Part shown: piece after piece, positions 45,111 through 55,023 of the stretch | Numbering within the stretch: position 1 is the first letter of the stretch | Layout of the letters: each line of letters starts with the position of its first letter | From: Streptococcus mitis | GTDB taxonomy: Bacteria; Bacillota; Bacilli; Lactobacillales; Streptococcaceae | Assembly (NCBI RefSeq): GCF_002860865.1 | Contig: NZ_PKIE01000002.1 | Span: forward strand, 231,676-295,675 | Direction: 5' to 3' | DNA length: 64,000 nucleotides | The notes under the pieces: model-generated | What the model was told of the DNA's origin: nothing | Seen by the model: the letters and a program-made list of their open reading frames with translations, nothing else | Database searches by the model: none | Program-made: the position numbers and the translations under genes

Positions 45111-46476
45111 AGCTTCTAATCAGCTCCTCTACTAATTCAATATGGGTGTAATAATCGGCGATTCGCACATTTTCATCTCCACCGTGGTCTCGGCTGTTAG
45201 CATTTCCTAGACCGAAGGCCACCATTGGCACCTCTAGGGCATCAAAGACCGTATGCATAGGCCCTGTCCCCGCTGTCGTCGGCAAGACTGAAACACCCTG
45301 TGGATAGAATTTCTTGGCCAACTCGATTACATTGAGAATGGCTGGCGCGCTCATATCGCTTCGATAGCTCATCTCTCCCAAGGTATAGTATAATTCTACC
45401 TTATCAAAGCCATTTTTGTCTAGCTGTTTCCTAATTTTTTCCAGAACATCATGCGGTTCTAGGCCAGGAACCAAACGAACCTCTAACTTGGCACTAGCTT
45501 CTGCTGGCAAAATCGTTTTAACTCCTTGCCCTTGATAACCTGACTGGATCCCCTCGATATTAAGAGCTGGCTCGAAAAAGAAACGTTTTAGAAAGGCTGC
45601 ACGGTCCTCTTGTAAGAGAGGCAATTCCAAACCATAAATCTGGCTGATTTCCCCTGGATTTCGTTGGGCATAGGTATCCACCAAAGCCAATTCACGTTCA
45701 TTTGGCTCTTGTACTTCTTCGTACAAGCCTTCAACCAAGATACGGCCATCTGCAGCACGAAGAGACTGTAGAGCTTGAAGGAGGTACCATGGAGCTGATT
45801 CCACAACCCCACCATAACTAGAATGGATATCCACATCAGCGCTTTTTACCTTGGCATCAAAGGTCACAATCCCCTTATTTCCACCAGAAATTTCTAGCTG
45901 TTCCAAGGCATTTTTGGTTCCCTGTTCCCAGACTAACAAGTCAGCGCCTCGTAGCTTTTTAGCATGCTTTTCTAGGTATTTGTCCAAGTCAACAGAGGCT
46001 GACTCCTCTGCCCCTTCCATGATAAAGCTGATGTTAACAGGGAGATCGTCATGATCTTGCATGTATTTTCTCAGCGCACTGAGTCGTGCAGTGATATGAC
46101 CCTTGTCGTCATCAACCCCACGCCCATACATGAAGCCATTGCGGACCGAAAGCGTAAAGGGATCCTCTGTCCACACCTGATCCCCGTCCGCTGGCACAGT
46201 GTCATAGTGGTTATAGAAAATCAAGGTCTTGGCATCTGGACGCGAACTCTTGAAATGTGCCATGACAAAGGGCGCTGTATAAGTCTCATCAATCTCCACT
46301 TCAGCTCCCACACGCTTGAAAATCTCACCCAGATAGTTGGCAACTTCTTTGAGACCCACCTGTTGGGCAAAGACCGACTTCTTAGAAATCAAGGTACGCA
46401 AAACCTCAAAATAATGCTGGGCTACATGATCCTTTTCAAATTTTTCAATCTGTTCTTGTTCGCTAGGAAAAACCAT
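45103..46476 (-). CDS. M20-family dipeptidase
   Basis: 457 aa. Metal-binding [15 protein letters not shown] and MEGAEES motifs and a lid domain place it with M20 dipeptidases (carnosinase/PepV-like). Co-transcription with metQ and metNI suggests release of methionine from peptides, an inference from context. Confidence 0.9.
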   Translation of the reverse strand: MVFPSEQEQIEKFEKDHVAQHYFEVLRTLISKKSVFAQQVGLKEVANYLGEIFKRVGAEVEIDETYTAPFVMAHFKSSRPDAKTLIFYNHYDTVPADGDQVWTEDPFTLSVRNGFMYGRGVDDDKGHITARLSALRKYMQDHDDLPVNISFIMEGAEESASVDLDKYLEKHAKKLRGADLLVWEQGTKNALEQLEISGGNKGIVTFDAKVKSADVDIHSSYGGVVESAPWYLLQALQSLRAADGRILVEGLYEEVQEPNERELALVDTYAQRNPGEISQIYGLELPLLQEDRAAFLKRFFFEPALNIEGIQSGYQGQGVKTILPAEASAKLEVRLVPGLEPHDVLEKIRKQLDKNGFDKVELYYTLGEMSYRSDMSAPAILNVIELAKKFYPQGVSVLPTTAGTGPMHTVFDALEVPMVAFGLGNANSRDHGGDENVRIADYYTHIELVEELIRSYE

Positions 46477-46529
46477 ATTCTCTCTACCTTTCTATGAACC
46501 TATAGTCTTCTTTACAATCCATGCTCTAT

Positions 46530-46565
46530 ACAAAAGCAAGAGGTGGAATTTTCTCTCCCACCTCC
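46530..46565 (-). terminator. Terminator/attenuator between metQ and the peptidase gene
   Basis: Minus strand GAGGTGG ... CCACCTC followed by TTGCTTTTG. It may be partial, reducing the enzyme relative to the binding protein. Confidence 0.6.
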
Positions 46566-46575
46566 CTGTTTCTTA

Positions 46576-47430
46576 TTACCAAACTGGTTGATCCAAACCG
46601 TCTGATGTTTCTTCGATAACTTTTTTCACGTCATCTGTGTGGTAAGCTGCGATCACTTTCTTGATAGCATCAGCTTTTGGTGATGATTCCCAATCTTTTT
46701 TCGCAACGATGATGTTGTACCATTGTTTTGAGTTTTCATCAGCTTGTTCTTTGAAAAGTGCTTTCTTGTAGTCCAATTTTGCTTCTGTAACGAAGGTATT
46801 GTTTACAACGGCAGCGTCAACTGATGACAATGAACGAGCTGTTTGGCTAGCGTCCAATTCAGTGATTTTCAAGTTCTTTGGATTTTCTTTGATGTTAGCA
46901 ACTGTTGCAAGAGCAGTTCCTGAAACGTCCAATTTAATCAAGCCAGCTGATTGAAGCAAGTAAAGCGCACGGCTTTCGTTTGTAGCATCGTTCGGTACAG
47001 CAATTTCTCCGTTTGCTGGGATGTCTTCTACTTTAGTGTACTTGTTGTCACTTCCATTCAAACCTGAGTAAAGGCGGATTGGAGAGATGTAAGTATCTGC
47101 AATCGCTACAAGGTCTTTCCCGTTTTCTTTGTTCCAGTTGTTCAAGAAGTTATAGTGTTGGAAAGCGTTCAAATCTACTTCGCCATCAGCAGTTGCCTTG
47201 TTTGGTTGTGAATAGTCTGTGAACTCTGTAAATTCCAAAGTGATACCGTCTTTTTTAACCAATTCTTGGATTTTGTCCCAACGTTTTTCTTCAGAACCGC
47301 TACGGTTAACAGTTGCGATTTTGATAGTTGTTGCATTGTCTGCTTTCTTTTCTGAATTTCCGCAAGCTGCAAGAGCCAAACCTGCGACTGTAGCAAGAGC
47401 TGCCACACCAAGCCATTTTTTGATTTTCAT
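46576..47430 (-). CDS. metQ: Methionine-binding lipoprotein MetQ
   Basis: 284 aa with signal peptide and lipobox LAAC (LATVAGLALAACGNS); NLPA family (RSGSEEKRWDKIQELVKKDGITLEFTEFTDYSQPN). Extracytoplasmic receptor for MetNI. The perfect MET-box lies upstream. Confidence 0.95.
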   Translation of the reverse strand: MKIKKWLGVAALATVAGLALAACGNSEKKADNATTIKIATVNRSGSEEKRWDKIQELVKKDGITLEFTEFTDYSQPNKATADGEVDLNAFQHYNFLNNWNKENGKDLVAIADTYISPIRLYSGLNGSDNKYTKVEDIPANGEIAVPNDATNESRALYLLQSAGLIKLDVSGTALATVANIKENPKNLKITELDASQTARSLSSVDAAVVNNTFVTEAKLDYKKALFKEQADENSKQWYNIIVAKKDWESSPKADAIKKVIAAYHTDDVKKVIEETSDGLDQPVW

Positions 47431-47463
47431 GATTCTTTCTCCTTAAAAATAATACCGTACTAG

Positions 47464-47529
47464 TATCTCACAATTTGTTTGATTTCACAAATTGTTATTA
47501 GATAATCAGATATATAGTTTAAAACTATA
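47464..47529 (-). promoter_or_regulatory. metQ promoter and MET-box
   Basis: TATAGTTTAAAACTATA at 47513-47529 is a perfect 17-bp palindrome matching the streptococcal MET-box (TATAGTTTnAAACTATA) bound by the LysR regulator MetR/MtaR. A promoter TTGTGA-17 bp-GATACT follows toward metQ. Confidence 0.8.
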
Positions 47530-47535
47530 TCCCTA

Positions 47536-47577
47536 AAAACTGAGAAATCATCCACCTGATTCAGAATGGATGATTTC
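47536..47577 (-). terminator. Terminator after the binding-lipoprotein gene
   Basis: Minus strand GAAATCATCCA ... TGGATGATTTC, an 11-bp stem, then TCAGTTTTT. Confidence 0.75.
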
Positions 47578-47583
47578 ACAAAA

Positions 47584-48447
<864 letters not shown>

Positions 48448-48519
48448 TTAACAGAAAAAGACCATTTGCGCCATTATATGATATCTATATCTGTGATAGG
48501 TTTTCTTTATGGCTGATTT

Positions 48520-48624
48520 ATACTCAATGAAAATCAAAGAGCAAACTAGAAAGCTAGCCGCAGGCTGTACTTGAGTACGGCAAGGTGAAGCTGACGTGGT
48601 TTGAATTTGATTTTCGAAGAGTAT
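48520..48624. repeat. BOX element (A-C type, 105 bp)
   Basis: ATACTCAATGAAAATC to TTTTCGAAGAGTAT with core ACGGCAAGGTGAAGCTGACG. Its last base is the first base of the azlD stop triplet, so the repeat abuts that gene. Confidence 0.92.
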
Positions 48625-48947
48625 TAAAAGACCAAACGTAAAACTGCAATTAAGACCACTCCAAAGAGAACTGTTCCGACTAGATTGCGGTAACGAAAGG
48701 CCACCCAAGCCGTTGGAAAGACTGCTAAGAAGTCCAGCCATTTGATTTGAGGAAGGCTACCAACCTTGCCTGTCACTACACTTGAAAGAATCAAGGCAAA
48801 GATAATAGAAACAGGCAAGAATTTCAAAAAACGCTCAACGATTGCAGGCAAGCCCTTATACTTGACCAAGATGAAGGGAATCATACGGGGAATCCAAGTC
48901 ACCAAGCCAGAGAAAATAACTGCTAATAAAAGATACTTACTGACCAT
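48624..48947 (-). CDS. azlD: AzlD-type branched-chain amino-acid transport protein
   Basis: 107 aa with four membrane helices; partner of AzlC in export of branched-chain amino acids. It overlaps azlC by 11 nt and its stop codon is at the boundary of a BOX repeat, so the 3' end may have been formed by repeat insertion. Confidence 0.9.
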   Translation of the reverse strand: MVSKYLLLAVIFSGLVTWIPRMIPFILVKYKGLPAIVERFLKFLPVSIIFALILSSVVTGKVGSLPQIKWLDFLAVFPTAWVAFRYRNLVGTVLFGVVLIAVLRLVF

Positions 48948-49632
48948 CTAAAACCACCCCCATTGTACAACCTAGCAAGGTCGCAAACAGAACAGCTAGT
49001 GACTGAGACACCACTGTCAAGAGCAAAAAGAAGGACACCGCAACAACCGCTAGGATGATGAACAGATTGCGGACAGGAATCCGTCTTTGCATAATCTGGA
49101 ATTGCGAAGCAAAAATTCCAATGAACATCCCAACCAGGGCAAAATCCAATCCAAAGATTTCTGGATTTGGCAGTAGACCACCCAGAGCCGTTCCGACAAC
49201 TGTTCCCACAAACCAAGCCACATAGCTGTTGAGATTGTTTCCGTGCATCCACATAGGATTGACCTTGTCTGCATGGGCCAATTCGCCCATCAAAACGCCA
49301 TAAGTCTCATCCGTCAAAAGACTAGACATACCGATATTTTGCCAGAGACTGGTATGACGGAAATAAGTCGATGCGTGTAAACTCAACAAAAAGAGACGTA
49401 AATTAATCAAAAAAACCGTCATAGCAATAGCTGCCACAGGTGCTTGAACCGCAATCAGTGCCAGCATGGCAAACTGGGCACTCCCAGCATAAACAAAGAG
49501 GCTCATCAAGCCCATCTCAACAGGTGTCACATAGGGCGCACCGATAATCCCACAGGCCAAGCCAATACTGACATAACCAAGGGCCGTTGGCATGGCCGCC
49601 TGCGTCCCTTCCCAAAATCCTTTTTCTTTCAT
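48937..49632 (-). CDS. azlC: AzlC-family amino-acid exporter
   Basis: 231 aa with seven to eight membrane helices and the AzlC pattern ALGYVSIGLACGIIGAPYVTPVEMG. The second Met (MKEKGFWEG) was taken as start, since it has a GAGGAGAAAG-type ribosome site. Confidence 0.9.
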   Translation of the reverse strand: MKEKGFWEGTQAAMPTALGYVSIGLACGIIGAPYVTPVEMGLMSLFVYAGSAQFAMLALIAVQAPVAAIAMTVFLINLRLFLLSLHASTYFRHTSLWQNIGMSSLLTDETYGVLMGELAHADKVNPMWMHGNNLNSYVAWFVGTVVGTALGGLLPNPEIFGLDFALVGMFIGIFASQFQIMQRRIPVRNLFIILAVVAVSFFLLLTVVSQSLAVLFATLLGCTMGVVLDGQ

Positions 49633-49656
49633 CTTTCTCCTCATATTGTCTTAATA

Positions 49657-49769
49657 ATACTCAATGAAAATCAAAGAGCAAACTAGGAAGCTAGCCACAG
49701 GTTGCTCAAAACATGTTTTGAGGTTGCAGATAGAAGCTGACGCGGTTTGAAGAGATTTTCGAAGAGTAT
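49657..49769. repeat. BOX element (113 bp, variant)
   Basis: ATACTCAATGAAAATC to TTTCGAAGAGTAT, with AAACATGTTTT in the middle and GAAGCTGACGCGG in place of the usual core. Confidence 0.9.
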
Positions 49770-49856
49770 AAGTAGGCTGAATCGGTTCCAGCCACAGCAT
49801 GGACTATTATAACACATTCGGGAAAGAGAAAAAAGTCTGCTGATTTTGACCATCAT

Positions 49857-49879
49857 AAAAAGACTGGCAATCCAGTCTC
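49857..49879 (-). terminator. Terminator of the VP1-CPBP unit
   Basis: Minus strand AGACTGG-ATTG-CCAGTCT followed by TTTTATG. Confidence 0.85.
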
Positions 49880-49904
49880 AAACATATATTATACAAATTC
49901 TCCG

Positions 49905-50003
49905 CTAAACACTTTCACGGATATTCAGGAGCATGAAAAAGGCGACTAGAAGAAATAGCAATAAAACAAAGCTAGTAGCAATAGTTACTAAAACTAAGAT
50001 CAT
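49905..50003 (-). CDS. Possible 32-aa membrane peptide
   Basis: ATG-initiated frame MILVLVTIATSFVLLLFLLV... with a single hydrophobic helix and the tail LLNIRESV. No good ribosome site. Position between the CPBP gene and its terminator makes it plausible as a small immunity-type peptide or a remnant. Confidence 0.3.
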   Translation of the reverse strand: MILVLVTIATSFVLLLFLLVAFFMLLNIRESV

Positions 50004-50127
50004 TTTTATGAAAAGGATACCTAAAAATGCGATTACAAACAAATATAAGAGTATTCAGCAAGGAAATAAACTAGATGGGTAGAATACCTAGGAACACTCT
50101 TCCTAAAATATTACTAAGCAAATGAAA

Positions 50128-50793
50128 TTACAGCAACGGTAAAATTTGACCAATACCATTGTAGACTATATGCAGTCCAATAGGCCAATAAATTGACTTT
50201 GTCATTCTAAATAAGACTGCAAATATAAGACCTCCACCCATATAGAAGACAAAGTCTGTCAAGACCCAACCGTGATTACTAATGTGCGAGACCCCAAATA
50301 AAACAGCGGAACCAAGTACATCTAGCCCCCATTTCTTTCCTTTTTCCAGAGCAGTCATCACTAATCCACGATAAATCATGTCTTCAAAAATGGGACCTGC
50401 AATCACAGGATAAAAAAAATACATCAAAAATGCCGTAGCTCCTGTAAAAGTAGGAGCAGCATGTTGATAAGAAATTTCATTTCGAGTAGGTGGGAAAAGA
50501 AAAAAGGTGACGAAATTCCAAACAACAAAAGCAAGCAAAGCTAGGAAGGAATAGAAAAGATAGGATCCTTTAAACTTTCTACTGTTGATTTGTTGCCATT
50601 TTCCCGACCAAATCATAGCAATAAGAGCAAATAAAACCACAAGAAAATTCAACATCATATCCGACAGATAATAGGCAAAGTCAGATAGACCAAGAGCAAA
50701 GTCGCTAGATAAAACCAGACCACTGAACTTCTGGTCAGCAATAACTAGTAGAGCAGCTATAATAAAGTAGTAGCGTGAGATTATCTTTTTCAT
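50128..50793 (-). CDS. CPBP-family intramembrane metalloprotease
   Basis: 221 aa with six to seven membrane helices. The CPBP motifs are present: FEDMIYRG (motif 1, Glu-Asp in place of Glu-Glu), FGVSHISNHG (motif 2) and LHIVYN (motif 3). Start from AGGAG before MKKIISRYY. In bacteriocin loci such proteins process or protect against peptides; here it follows the double-glycine peptide, from which it is separated by a leaky terminator. Confidence 0.88.
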   Translation of the reverse strand: MKKIISRYYFIIAALLVIADQKFSGLVLSSDFALGLSDFAYYLSDMMLNFLVVLFALIAMIWSGKWQQINSRKFKGSYLFYSFLALLAFVVWNFVTFFLFPPTRNEISYQHAAPTFTGATAFLMYFFYPVIAGPIFEDMIYRGLVMTALEKGKKWGLDVLGSAVLFGVSHISNHGWVLTDFVFYMGGGLIFAVLFRMTKSIYWPIGLHIVYNGIGQILPLL

Positions 50794-50821
50794 CCTATTT
50801 TCTCCTATATTACGAAATAAA

Positions 50822-50853
50822 GAAAGCCCTAACCCAAACAAAGGCAAGGGCTT
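50822..50853 (-). terminator. Attenuator between vp1 and the CPBP gene
   Basis: Minus strand AAAGCCCT ... AGGGCTTT followed by CTTTATTT; probably partial readthrough. Confidence 0.6.
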
Positions 50854-50859
50854 TAAATA

Positions 50860-51048
50860 TCAATGACTACGATTAACAGTGGAAGAATCATGGTTAAAAT
50901 ATTTCTTCCAGAAATTAGTGATTGACCAAGGTGCTCCTAAGCCTACTCCAATTCCACCGCCTGGGTTAACCACAGTGTTGCCTCCTCTAACATCTTGCAA
51001 CTCATCTTCTGTCAATTCCATCGTTTCTGCAAATTGTAAATTTAACAT
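50860..51048 (-). CDS. vp1: VP1-like double-glycine secreted peptide
   Basis: 62 aa. The leader MLNLQFAETMELTEDELQ ends at DVRGG, a double-glycine cleavage site for a PCAT-type exporter; the mature part (39 aa) is Gly-rich then aromatic/basic (WSITNFWKKYFNHDSS). It resembles the pneumococcal virulence peptide VP1, controlled by Rgg144/SHP144 and shown there to affect biofilm and virulence. AAGGAG 9 nt upstream. No exporter in the window. Confidence 0.8.
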   Translation of the reverse strand: MLNLQFAETMELTEDELQDVRGGNTVVNPGGGIGVGLGAPWSITNFWKKYFNHDSSTVNRSH

Positions 51049-51127
51049 CTTTTATACTCCTTCAATTGTTTTCTTCTTGTAAACCACTTCTGCGACCTAG
51101 GATTTGCTTCAAATGTTTTACAAGGTC

Positions 51128-51237
51128 AGTATAACATGGAAATTGGCTTATTTTAGAAAATCGCATATTTGATATTTTTTCTTATAGAAATTTCACATTT
51201 GCGATTTTAGTAGATTTGATTATTTCACTGGTATAAT
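51128..51237. promoter_or_regulatory. Divergent vp1/shp promoters with paired Rgg-box candidates
   Basis: Inverted 18-bp sites TWTCAMATWTGCGATTTT lie at 51157-51174 (toward vp1) and 51191-51208 (toward shp). Each ends exactly 23 bp before its -10 (TATACT 51133-51128; TATAAT 51232-51237). Neither promoter has a good -35, as expected for activator-dependent start. Rgg binding is inferred. Confidence 0.65.
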
Positions 51238-51265
51238 AAAGTTACTACTAACAAGGAGGGATATA

Positions 51266-51349
51266 ATGATGAAGAAAAGAAAAATCCAACTGATACTCCT
51301 GCTTATTTCGGAGTGGGTTATCGTCTTCCCGTTTCTAATTAATCGATAA
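51266..51349 (+). CDS. shp: Short hydrophobic pheromone peptide (SHP)
   Basis: 27 codons: basic start MMKKRKIQ, hydrophobic core, then SEWVIVFPFLINR. The Glu-Trp-Val-Ile-Val segment is the mark of SHP144-type pheromones that are cut from the C-terminal part, exported and re-imported to activate Rgg. AAGGAGGG 7 nt upstream. The stop overlaps the rgg 3' end by 11 nt, in convergent orientation. Confidence 0.88.
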   Translation: MMKKRKIQLILLLISEWVIVFPFLINR

Positions 51350-52202
51350 GTTCTTTGTATTGCTGAAAACGCAATTCGAAGAGGGCTAGCAATTGTGGAT
51401 TTTCTAATACTTGCAGAGATTGGATAAAGTGTTCAATCTCTTTTTGATTGCTTCCTTTGGTTTGAAGAAAGACACTCATTTTCTTTAAAAATTGCCATGA
51501 TACTTTCTCAAAAACATCGTACGAGCGGAGCATACTCTCCAACTCGGCCTCAAAGATTGGAATATAAGAAAATAGCTTACGCTCCATGAGTTCTGATATA
51601 ATATTCAGAAATCCACTTTTCATATACAGTCTATTATGTACTAACTCTTTAAATTCTTTGGATTTCTCAATTAAAGCGGTTGATAAAAATATCAAATCTT
51701 GGTTACTCAAGAAGGGCATAGTATTGCAAAAAAGATAGAGTTCAAACCAGGTCCAAGACTCAATAGCGTAGAGGTAGGTAGTCAAAAACTCGCTATCCTC
51801 CTCTGCTAGCGAATAGCTTTTATCCAAGGAATGGAGTGCGTTTTTAATTACAATAGCATTCAAACGACGATAGGTCTGCGCCATCTGTTCTCGCTCGACT
51901 TCCTCCAACAGTTGCTCTAAACCAGCAATATCTTGATGGGCAAAGCAATCCTCAACCTTTCTACCAATTCGCATATGTGGAGATTCTTGATAGTTGTTGA
52001 GCTTGTGTCCAAACTCATCAAAATTCATATTGATCCCTTGAATGGCTAGGATCAACTTATCCGCAGATAGCATAGACTGCCCTAGCTCAAACTTTGACAA
52101 CTGAGAGGCTGTTAGTCCAGCACAAGCCACATCTGACTGCTTGAGCTTTCTAGCCAAGCGCAATTCCTTGTAAAATTCCCCCAATTCCATTCTCTCAATC
52201 AT
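51339..52202 (-). CDS. rgg144: Rgg-family transcription regulator (Rgg144-like)
   Basis: 287 aa. HTH at residues 8-60 (FYKELRLARKLKQSDVACAGLTASQLSKFE) and a helical Rgg/MutR repeat domain that binds the pheromone. AGGAGG 7 nt before the chosen ATG. Convergent with shp and next to vp1; regulated unit inferred from known Rgg144 system. Confidence 0.88.
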   Translation of the reverse strand: MIERMELGEFYKELRLARKLKQSDVACAGLTASQLSKFELGQSMLSADKLILAIQGINMNFDEFGHKLNNYQESPHMRIGRKVEDCFAHQDIAGLEQLLEEVEREQMAQTYRRLNAIVIKNALHSLDKSYSLAEEDSEFLTTYLYAIESWTWFELYLFCNTMPFLSNQDLIFLSTALIEKSKEFKELVHNRLYMKSGFLNIISELMERKLFSYIPIFEAELESMLRSYDVFEKVSWQFLKKMSVFLQTKGSNQKEIEHFIQSLQVLENPQLLALFELRFQQYKELID

Positions 52203-52280
52203 CTTGCTACCTCCTAGATTTTGCATATTATATCATTATTTTTATAGTTTTGTCAAAATATTCTGACATTTCGTCGAGTG

Positions 52281-52303
52281 AAAAAGCCAGCCTCAAGCTG
52301 ACT
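52281..52303 (-). terminator. tsaD operon terminator
   Basis: Minus strand AGTCAGC-TTGA-GGCTGGCT followed by TTTTC. Confidence 0.85.
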
Positions 52304-52305
52304 CT

Positions 52306-53316
52306 TTATTCTATCGTATCAAAAGCGAGGCTAGGTTTGGCATTGAGGTCCAAGCTTGCAAAATTTTCTTTGTTCCACTCGCTGACGCTAGCATAGGCAA
52401 TCATACCTGCATTGTCTCCGCAGAGGCGCAGTGGTGGGATGATAACCTTAACATCTGTAACATCGGCTGCTAGGCGTTCTCTGAGACCTTTATTGGCTGC
52501 CACACCACCTGCCACGACAAGGGTTTTAACAGGGTATTTCTCCAAAGCCTTCTTGGTTTTTGCCATGAGAATATCCAGTACAGCTGCTTGGAAGGAAGCA
52601 CACAAATCCTCTGTTGACAAGCTCTCTCCCTTTTGCTCGGCATTGTGGTGAAGGTTGATAAAGGCAGATTTCAAACCTGAGAAGGAGAACTCCAGATTAT
52701 CTTCCTTAATCATGGCACGTGGGAAATCATAAATATCCTGCCCCTGATGAGCCAGCTCGTCAATCTCGCGACCTGCTGGATAGGTCAGTCCCATGACGCG
52801 ACCTACCTTATCATAAGCCTCACCAACCGCGTCATCTCGCGTTTCCCCAACAATCTTGTAATCACCAGCCTCGGAAACATAGACCAACTCTGTGTGACCG
52901 CCACTAACCAAGAGGGCTAGCAAAGGAAACTCCAAAGGCTCTACACTTTGAGCTGCCATGAGGTGACCAGCCATGTGGTTAACGGGAATCAGCGGAAGTC
53001 CATGTGCCCAAGCAAAGGCCTTGGCAGCTGACAAACCAACTAGTAAAGCTCCAACTAAGCCCGGTCCATAGGTAACTGCAACAGCTGTAACATCGTCTTC
53101 GGTAATCCCTGCTTCTGTCAAAGCTTCCTCAATACAGGCTGTAATGACCTCGACATGGTGACGACTGGCTACTTCAGGCACTACGCCCCCAAAACGTTTG
53201 TGACTCTCAATTTGACTAGCAATGACATTGGACAAGAGCTCATCGTCGTTTTTCAAGACGGCGACACTGGTCTCATCACAGGATGTCTCAAATGCTAAAA
53301 TATATCTATCCTTCAT
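52306..53316 (-). CDS. tsaD: tRNA N6-threonylcarbamoyladenosine transferase TsaD
   Basis: 336 aa, ASKHA fold with the iron-binding NHMAGH motif (~residue 113) and [11 protein letters not shown]. Transfers the threonylcarbamoyl group to A37 of ANN-decoding tRNAs with TsaB. tsaB-rimI-tsaD overlap each other (4 and 11 nt). Confidence 0.96.
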   Translation of the reverse strand: MKDRYILAFETSCDETSVAVLKNDDELLSNVIASQIESHKRFGGVVPEVASRHHVEVITACIEEALTEAGITEDDVTAVAVTYGPGLVGALLVGLSAAKAFAWAHGLPLIPVNHMAGHLMAAQSVEPLEFPLLALLVSGGHTELVYVSEAGDYKIVGETRDDAVGEAYDKVGRVMGLTYPAGREIDELAHQGQDIYDFPRAMIKEDNLEFSFSGLKSAFINLHHNAEQKGESLSTEDLCASFQAAVLDILMAKTKKALEKYPVKTLVVAGGVAANKGLRERLAADVTDVKVIIPPLRLCGDNAGMIAYASVSEWNKENFASLDLNAKPSLAFDTIE

Positions 53317-53743
53317 CTATTTCTCTCTTCATGATGATGGCGTCCTCGACTGGATCATGGTAGTAGGCCTTTCGCTCAGCGATGACCGCCATCTTTTCTT
53401 TCTTGTAAAATGCTTGCGCTCGTTGATTTGACTTTCTGACTTCGAGGAAAATCTCCTTTTCTGCCGGCAATTTAGCAAACAAGGCTGACGCAATCCCCTG
53501 ACCCTGATAGGTTTGCTTGACAGCGATTTGCAGGACTTCTGCCTCAAATAGATTCTCCTGAACAGCTAAAAATCCAATCACTTCCGTCCCATCATAAGCT
53601 AGAGCATACCAAGTCTGGTCTTGGGACAGGTCTGCTTGGATTTGTTCCAACGTCCAAGGACTGACTGGGTAAACAGCTGCCATGACAGCGTAGATGGCTT
53701 GTGCCAAGTCAGGCTGCTGTTGGATTCGTTTGATTTCTATCAT
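53306..53743 (-). CDS. rimI: Ribosomal protein alanine acetyltransferase RimI
   Basis: 145-aa GNAT with the CoA loop [16 protein letters not shown] and C-terminal [16 protein letters not shown]. Acetylates the N-terminus of ribosomal protein S18. Sandwiched between tsaB and tsaD. Confidence 0.92.
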   Translation of the reverse strand: MIEIKRIQQQPDLAQAIYAVMAAVYPVSPWTLEQIQADLSQDQTWYALAYDGTEVIGFLAVQENLFEAEVLQIAVKQTYQGQGIASALFAKLPAEKEIFLEVRKSNQRAQAFYKKEKMAVIAERKAYYHDPVEDAIIMKREIDEG

Positions 53744-54423
53744 AGGCGTTTAATGTAAGACTCACCAGACTCGGTATGGTTCTTGAGCCAGTTTTCCTCA
53801 GCCTCGACTCGTTTGAGGTAATTGGGAACAAAGTCGTGCAAGGAGTCTGCTTCCTTATCCCAGGCCAAAAGAGCAAGATTGGCTGCATTAGGCAAGGTTT
53901 CTTTGAAATTAGTCCTTGGCAAATGTTCTTGAATTTGCTCCACAAAGGGGCCAACTTCTCCGACAAAGGTTACCTGACTAGCACCCTTGATTAGCTCGAT
54001 GACTCGCTCAAAAGGCAGGTGTGCTTCTGGCATGACAGGTTTGGCATTTTCATAAAATCCTGCATAAACATTGTTACGACGCGCATCCATCAAAGGAACG
54101 AACAAGCCTTCTTGCTGGTATGGCACCAGAGCTAAGAGACTCGACATACCAACCAACTCGATGTTCAGAGTGTGAGCTAAGGTTTTGGCAGTTGCTACCG
54201 CAATTCGCAAGCCTGTGTAGCTCCCCGGCCCTTCAGCTACCACGATTCGGTCCAAATCCTTGGGCGTCCAGTCCAAACTTGCCATCAAAAAATCGATGGC
54301 AGGCATGAGGGTAATACTGTGATTTTTCTTAATATTAATCGTCGTCTCGGCAAGAACCTGCTTGTCCTCTAAAATAGCGAGAGAAAGAGCCTTGCTGGAC
54401 GTATCAAAAGCTAATACTTTCAT
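53740..54423 (-). CDS. tsaB: tRNA threonylcarbamoylation protein TsaB
   Basis: 227 aa, ASKHA fold with the family start MKVLAFDTSSKALSLAI and GPGSYTGLRIAVATAK. Scaffold partner of TsaD. First gene of the operon. Confidence 0.94.
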   Translation of the reverse strand: MKVLAFDTSSKALSLAILEDKQVLAETTINIKKNHSITLMPAIDFLMASLDWTPKDLDRIVVAEGPGSYTGLRIAVATAKTLAHTLNIELVGMSSLLALVPYQQEGLFVPLMDARRNNVYAGFYENAKPVMPEAHLPFERVIELIKGASQVTFVGEVGPFVEQIQEHLPRTNFKETLPNAANLALLAWDKEADSLHDFVPNYLKRVEAEENWLKNHTESGESYIKRL

Positions 54424-54497
54424 AACACATTCCTATCTTTTTGTCTGCTTACTATTATACTACAAAAGCTGGCGCATGGGAATTTTCTTTATCCCCA

Positions 54498-54526
54498 AAC
54501 AAAATGCCCCAGCATGAGCAGGGCAT
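54498..54526 (-). terminator. Terminator after the 71-aa membrane gene
   Basis: Minus strand ATGCCC-TGC-TCAT-GCT-GGGGCAT followed by TTTG. Confidence 0.75.
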
Positions 54527-54742
54527 CTAAGCATTTAATCCAAAGTAAAATACAAACCAAACGATATAGGTTACGAGGAGGAGAAAAAGCGAGTAGAGAG
54601 TCACAAAGGTAATTTTCCACAAGAACTTGCTTTGTCGTCGTTCCAGTTTGGCAAATAGAAGATTCCCCGCATAAACGCAAGCAACAAAAACAATAAAAGC
54701 TACCAAGCGAGCTCCGATAGCAAAAGCAAATAAGTTATACAT
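54527..54742 (-). CDS. Small two-helix membrane protein
   Basis: 71 aa: helices at residues 10-28 and 45-68 separated by a basic loop (AKLERRQSKFLWK). Function unknown. Lies alone between tsaB and the divergent rpoY-rnjA unit, with GGAGG 6 nt upstream. Confidence 0.75.
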   Translation of the reverse strand: MYNLFAFAIGARLVAFIVFVACVYAGNLLFAKLERRQSKFLWKITFVTLYSLFLLLVTYIVWFVFYFGLNA

Positions 54743-54881
54743 AGGGCAACCTCCTTGACTTAAAATCTATATGGAATTATGACAAGCAATAAATTTCACT
54801 TCCGTTATCAATATAACACATTTTCTTTGTTTTTTGCAAGCGCTTCCCAAAGAAATCGTCCCATGACTTTCTCGTTTCCGT

Positions 54882-54910
54882 CTTTTACTAATTTTTCATT
54901 TTGTGGTATA
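54882..54910 (+). promoter_or_regulatory. rpoY-rnjA promoter
   Basis: TTTACT, 17-bp spacer, TATAAT (54905-54910) with an extended TGTGG before the -10. The untranslated leader is about 107 nt. Confidence 0.7.
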
Positions 54911-55023
54911 ATTGAAATAATTGTAACGAATCAAGGTCAATCTAGACACAAAATGGAATGAAATCAAGCAAATCTCTGCTAAAAGTTTGGAATAAGCTGA
55001 CCTGTAAAATAGAAAGGAACTAT

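Larger units (their letters stand above)
49770..50127. other. Intergenic tail of the VP1 locus
   Basis: About 360 bp without a confident gene. Holds a strong minus-strand terminator (49857-49879) and a possible 32-codon membrane peptide (49905-50003), suggesting that the VP1/CPBP transcript runs on to 49860. Confidence 0.5.

Noticed and set aside
48448..48741. Minus-strand frame over the BOX element and azlD end
   Set aside because: Half of it is BOX sequence translated; overlaps azlD in another frame.
54835..54848. cre-like TGCAAGCGCTTCCC upstream of rpoY
   Set aside because: Not positioned at a recognisable promoter of either neighbour; one mismatch at a conserved position.
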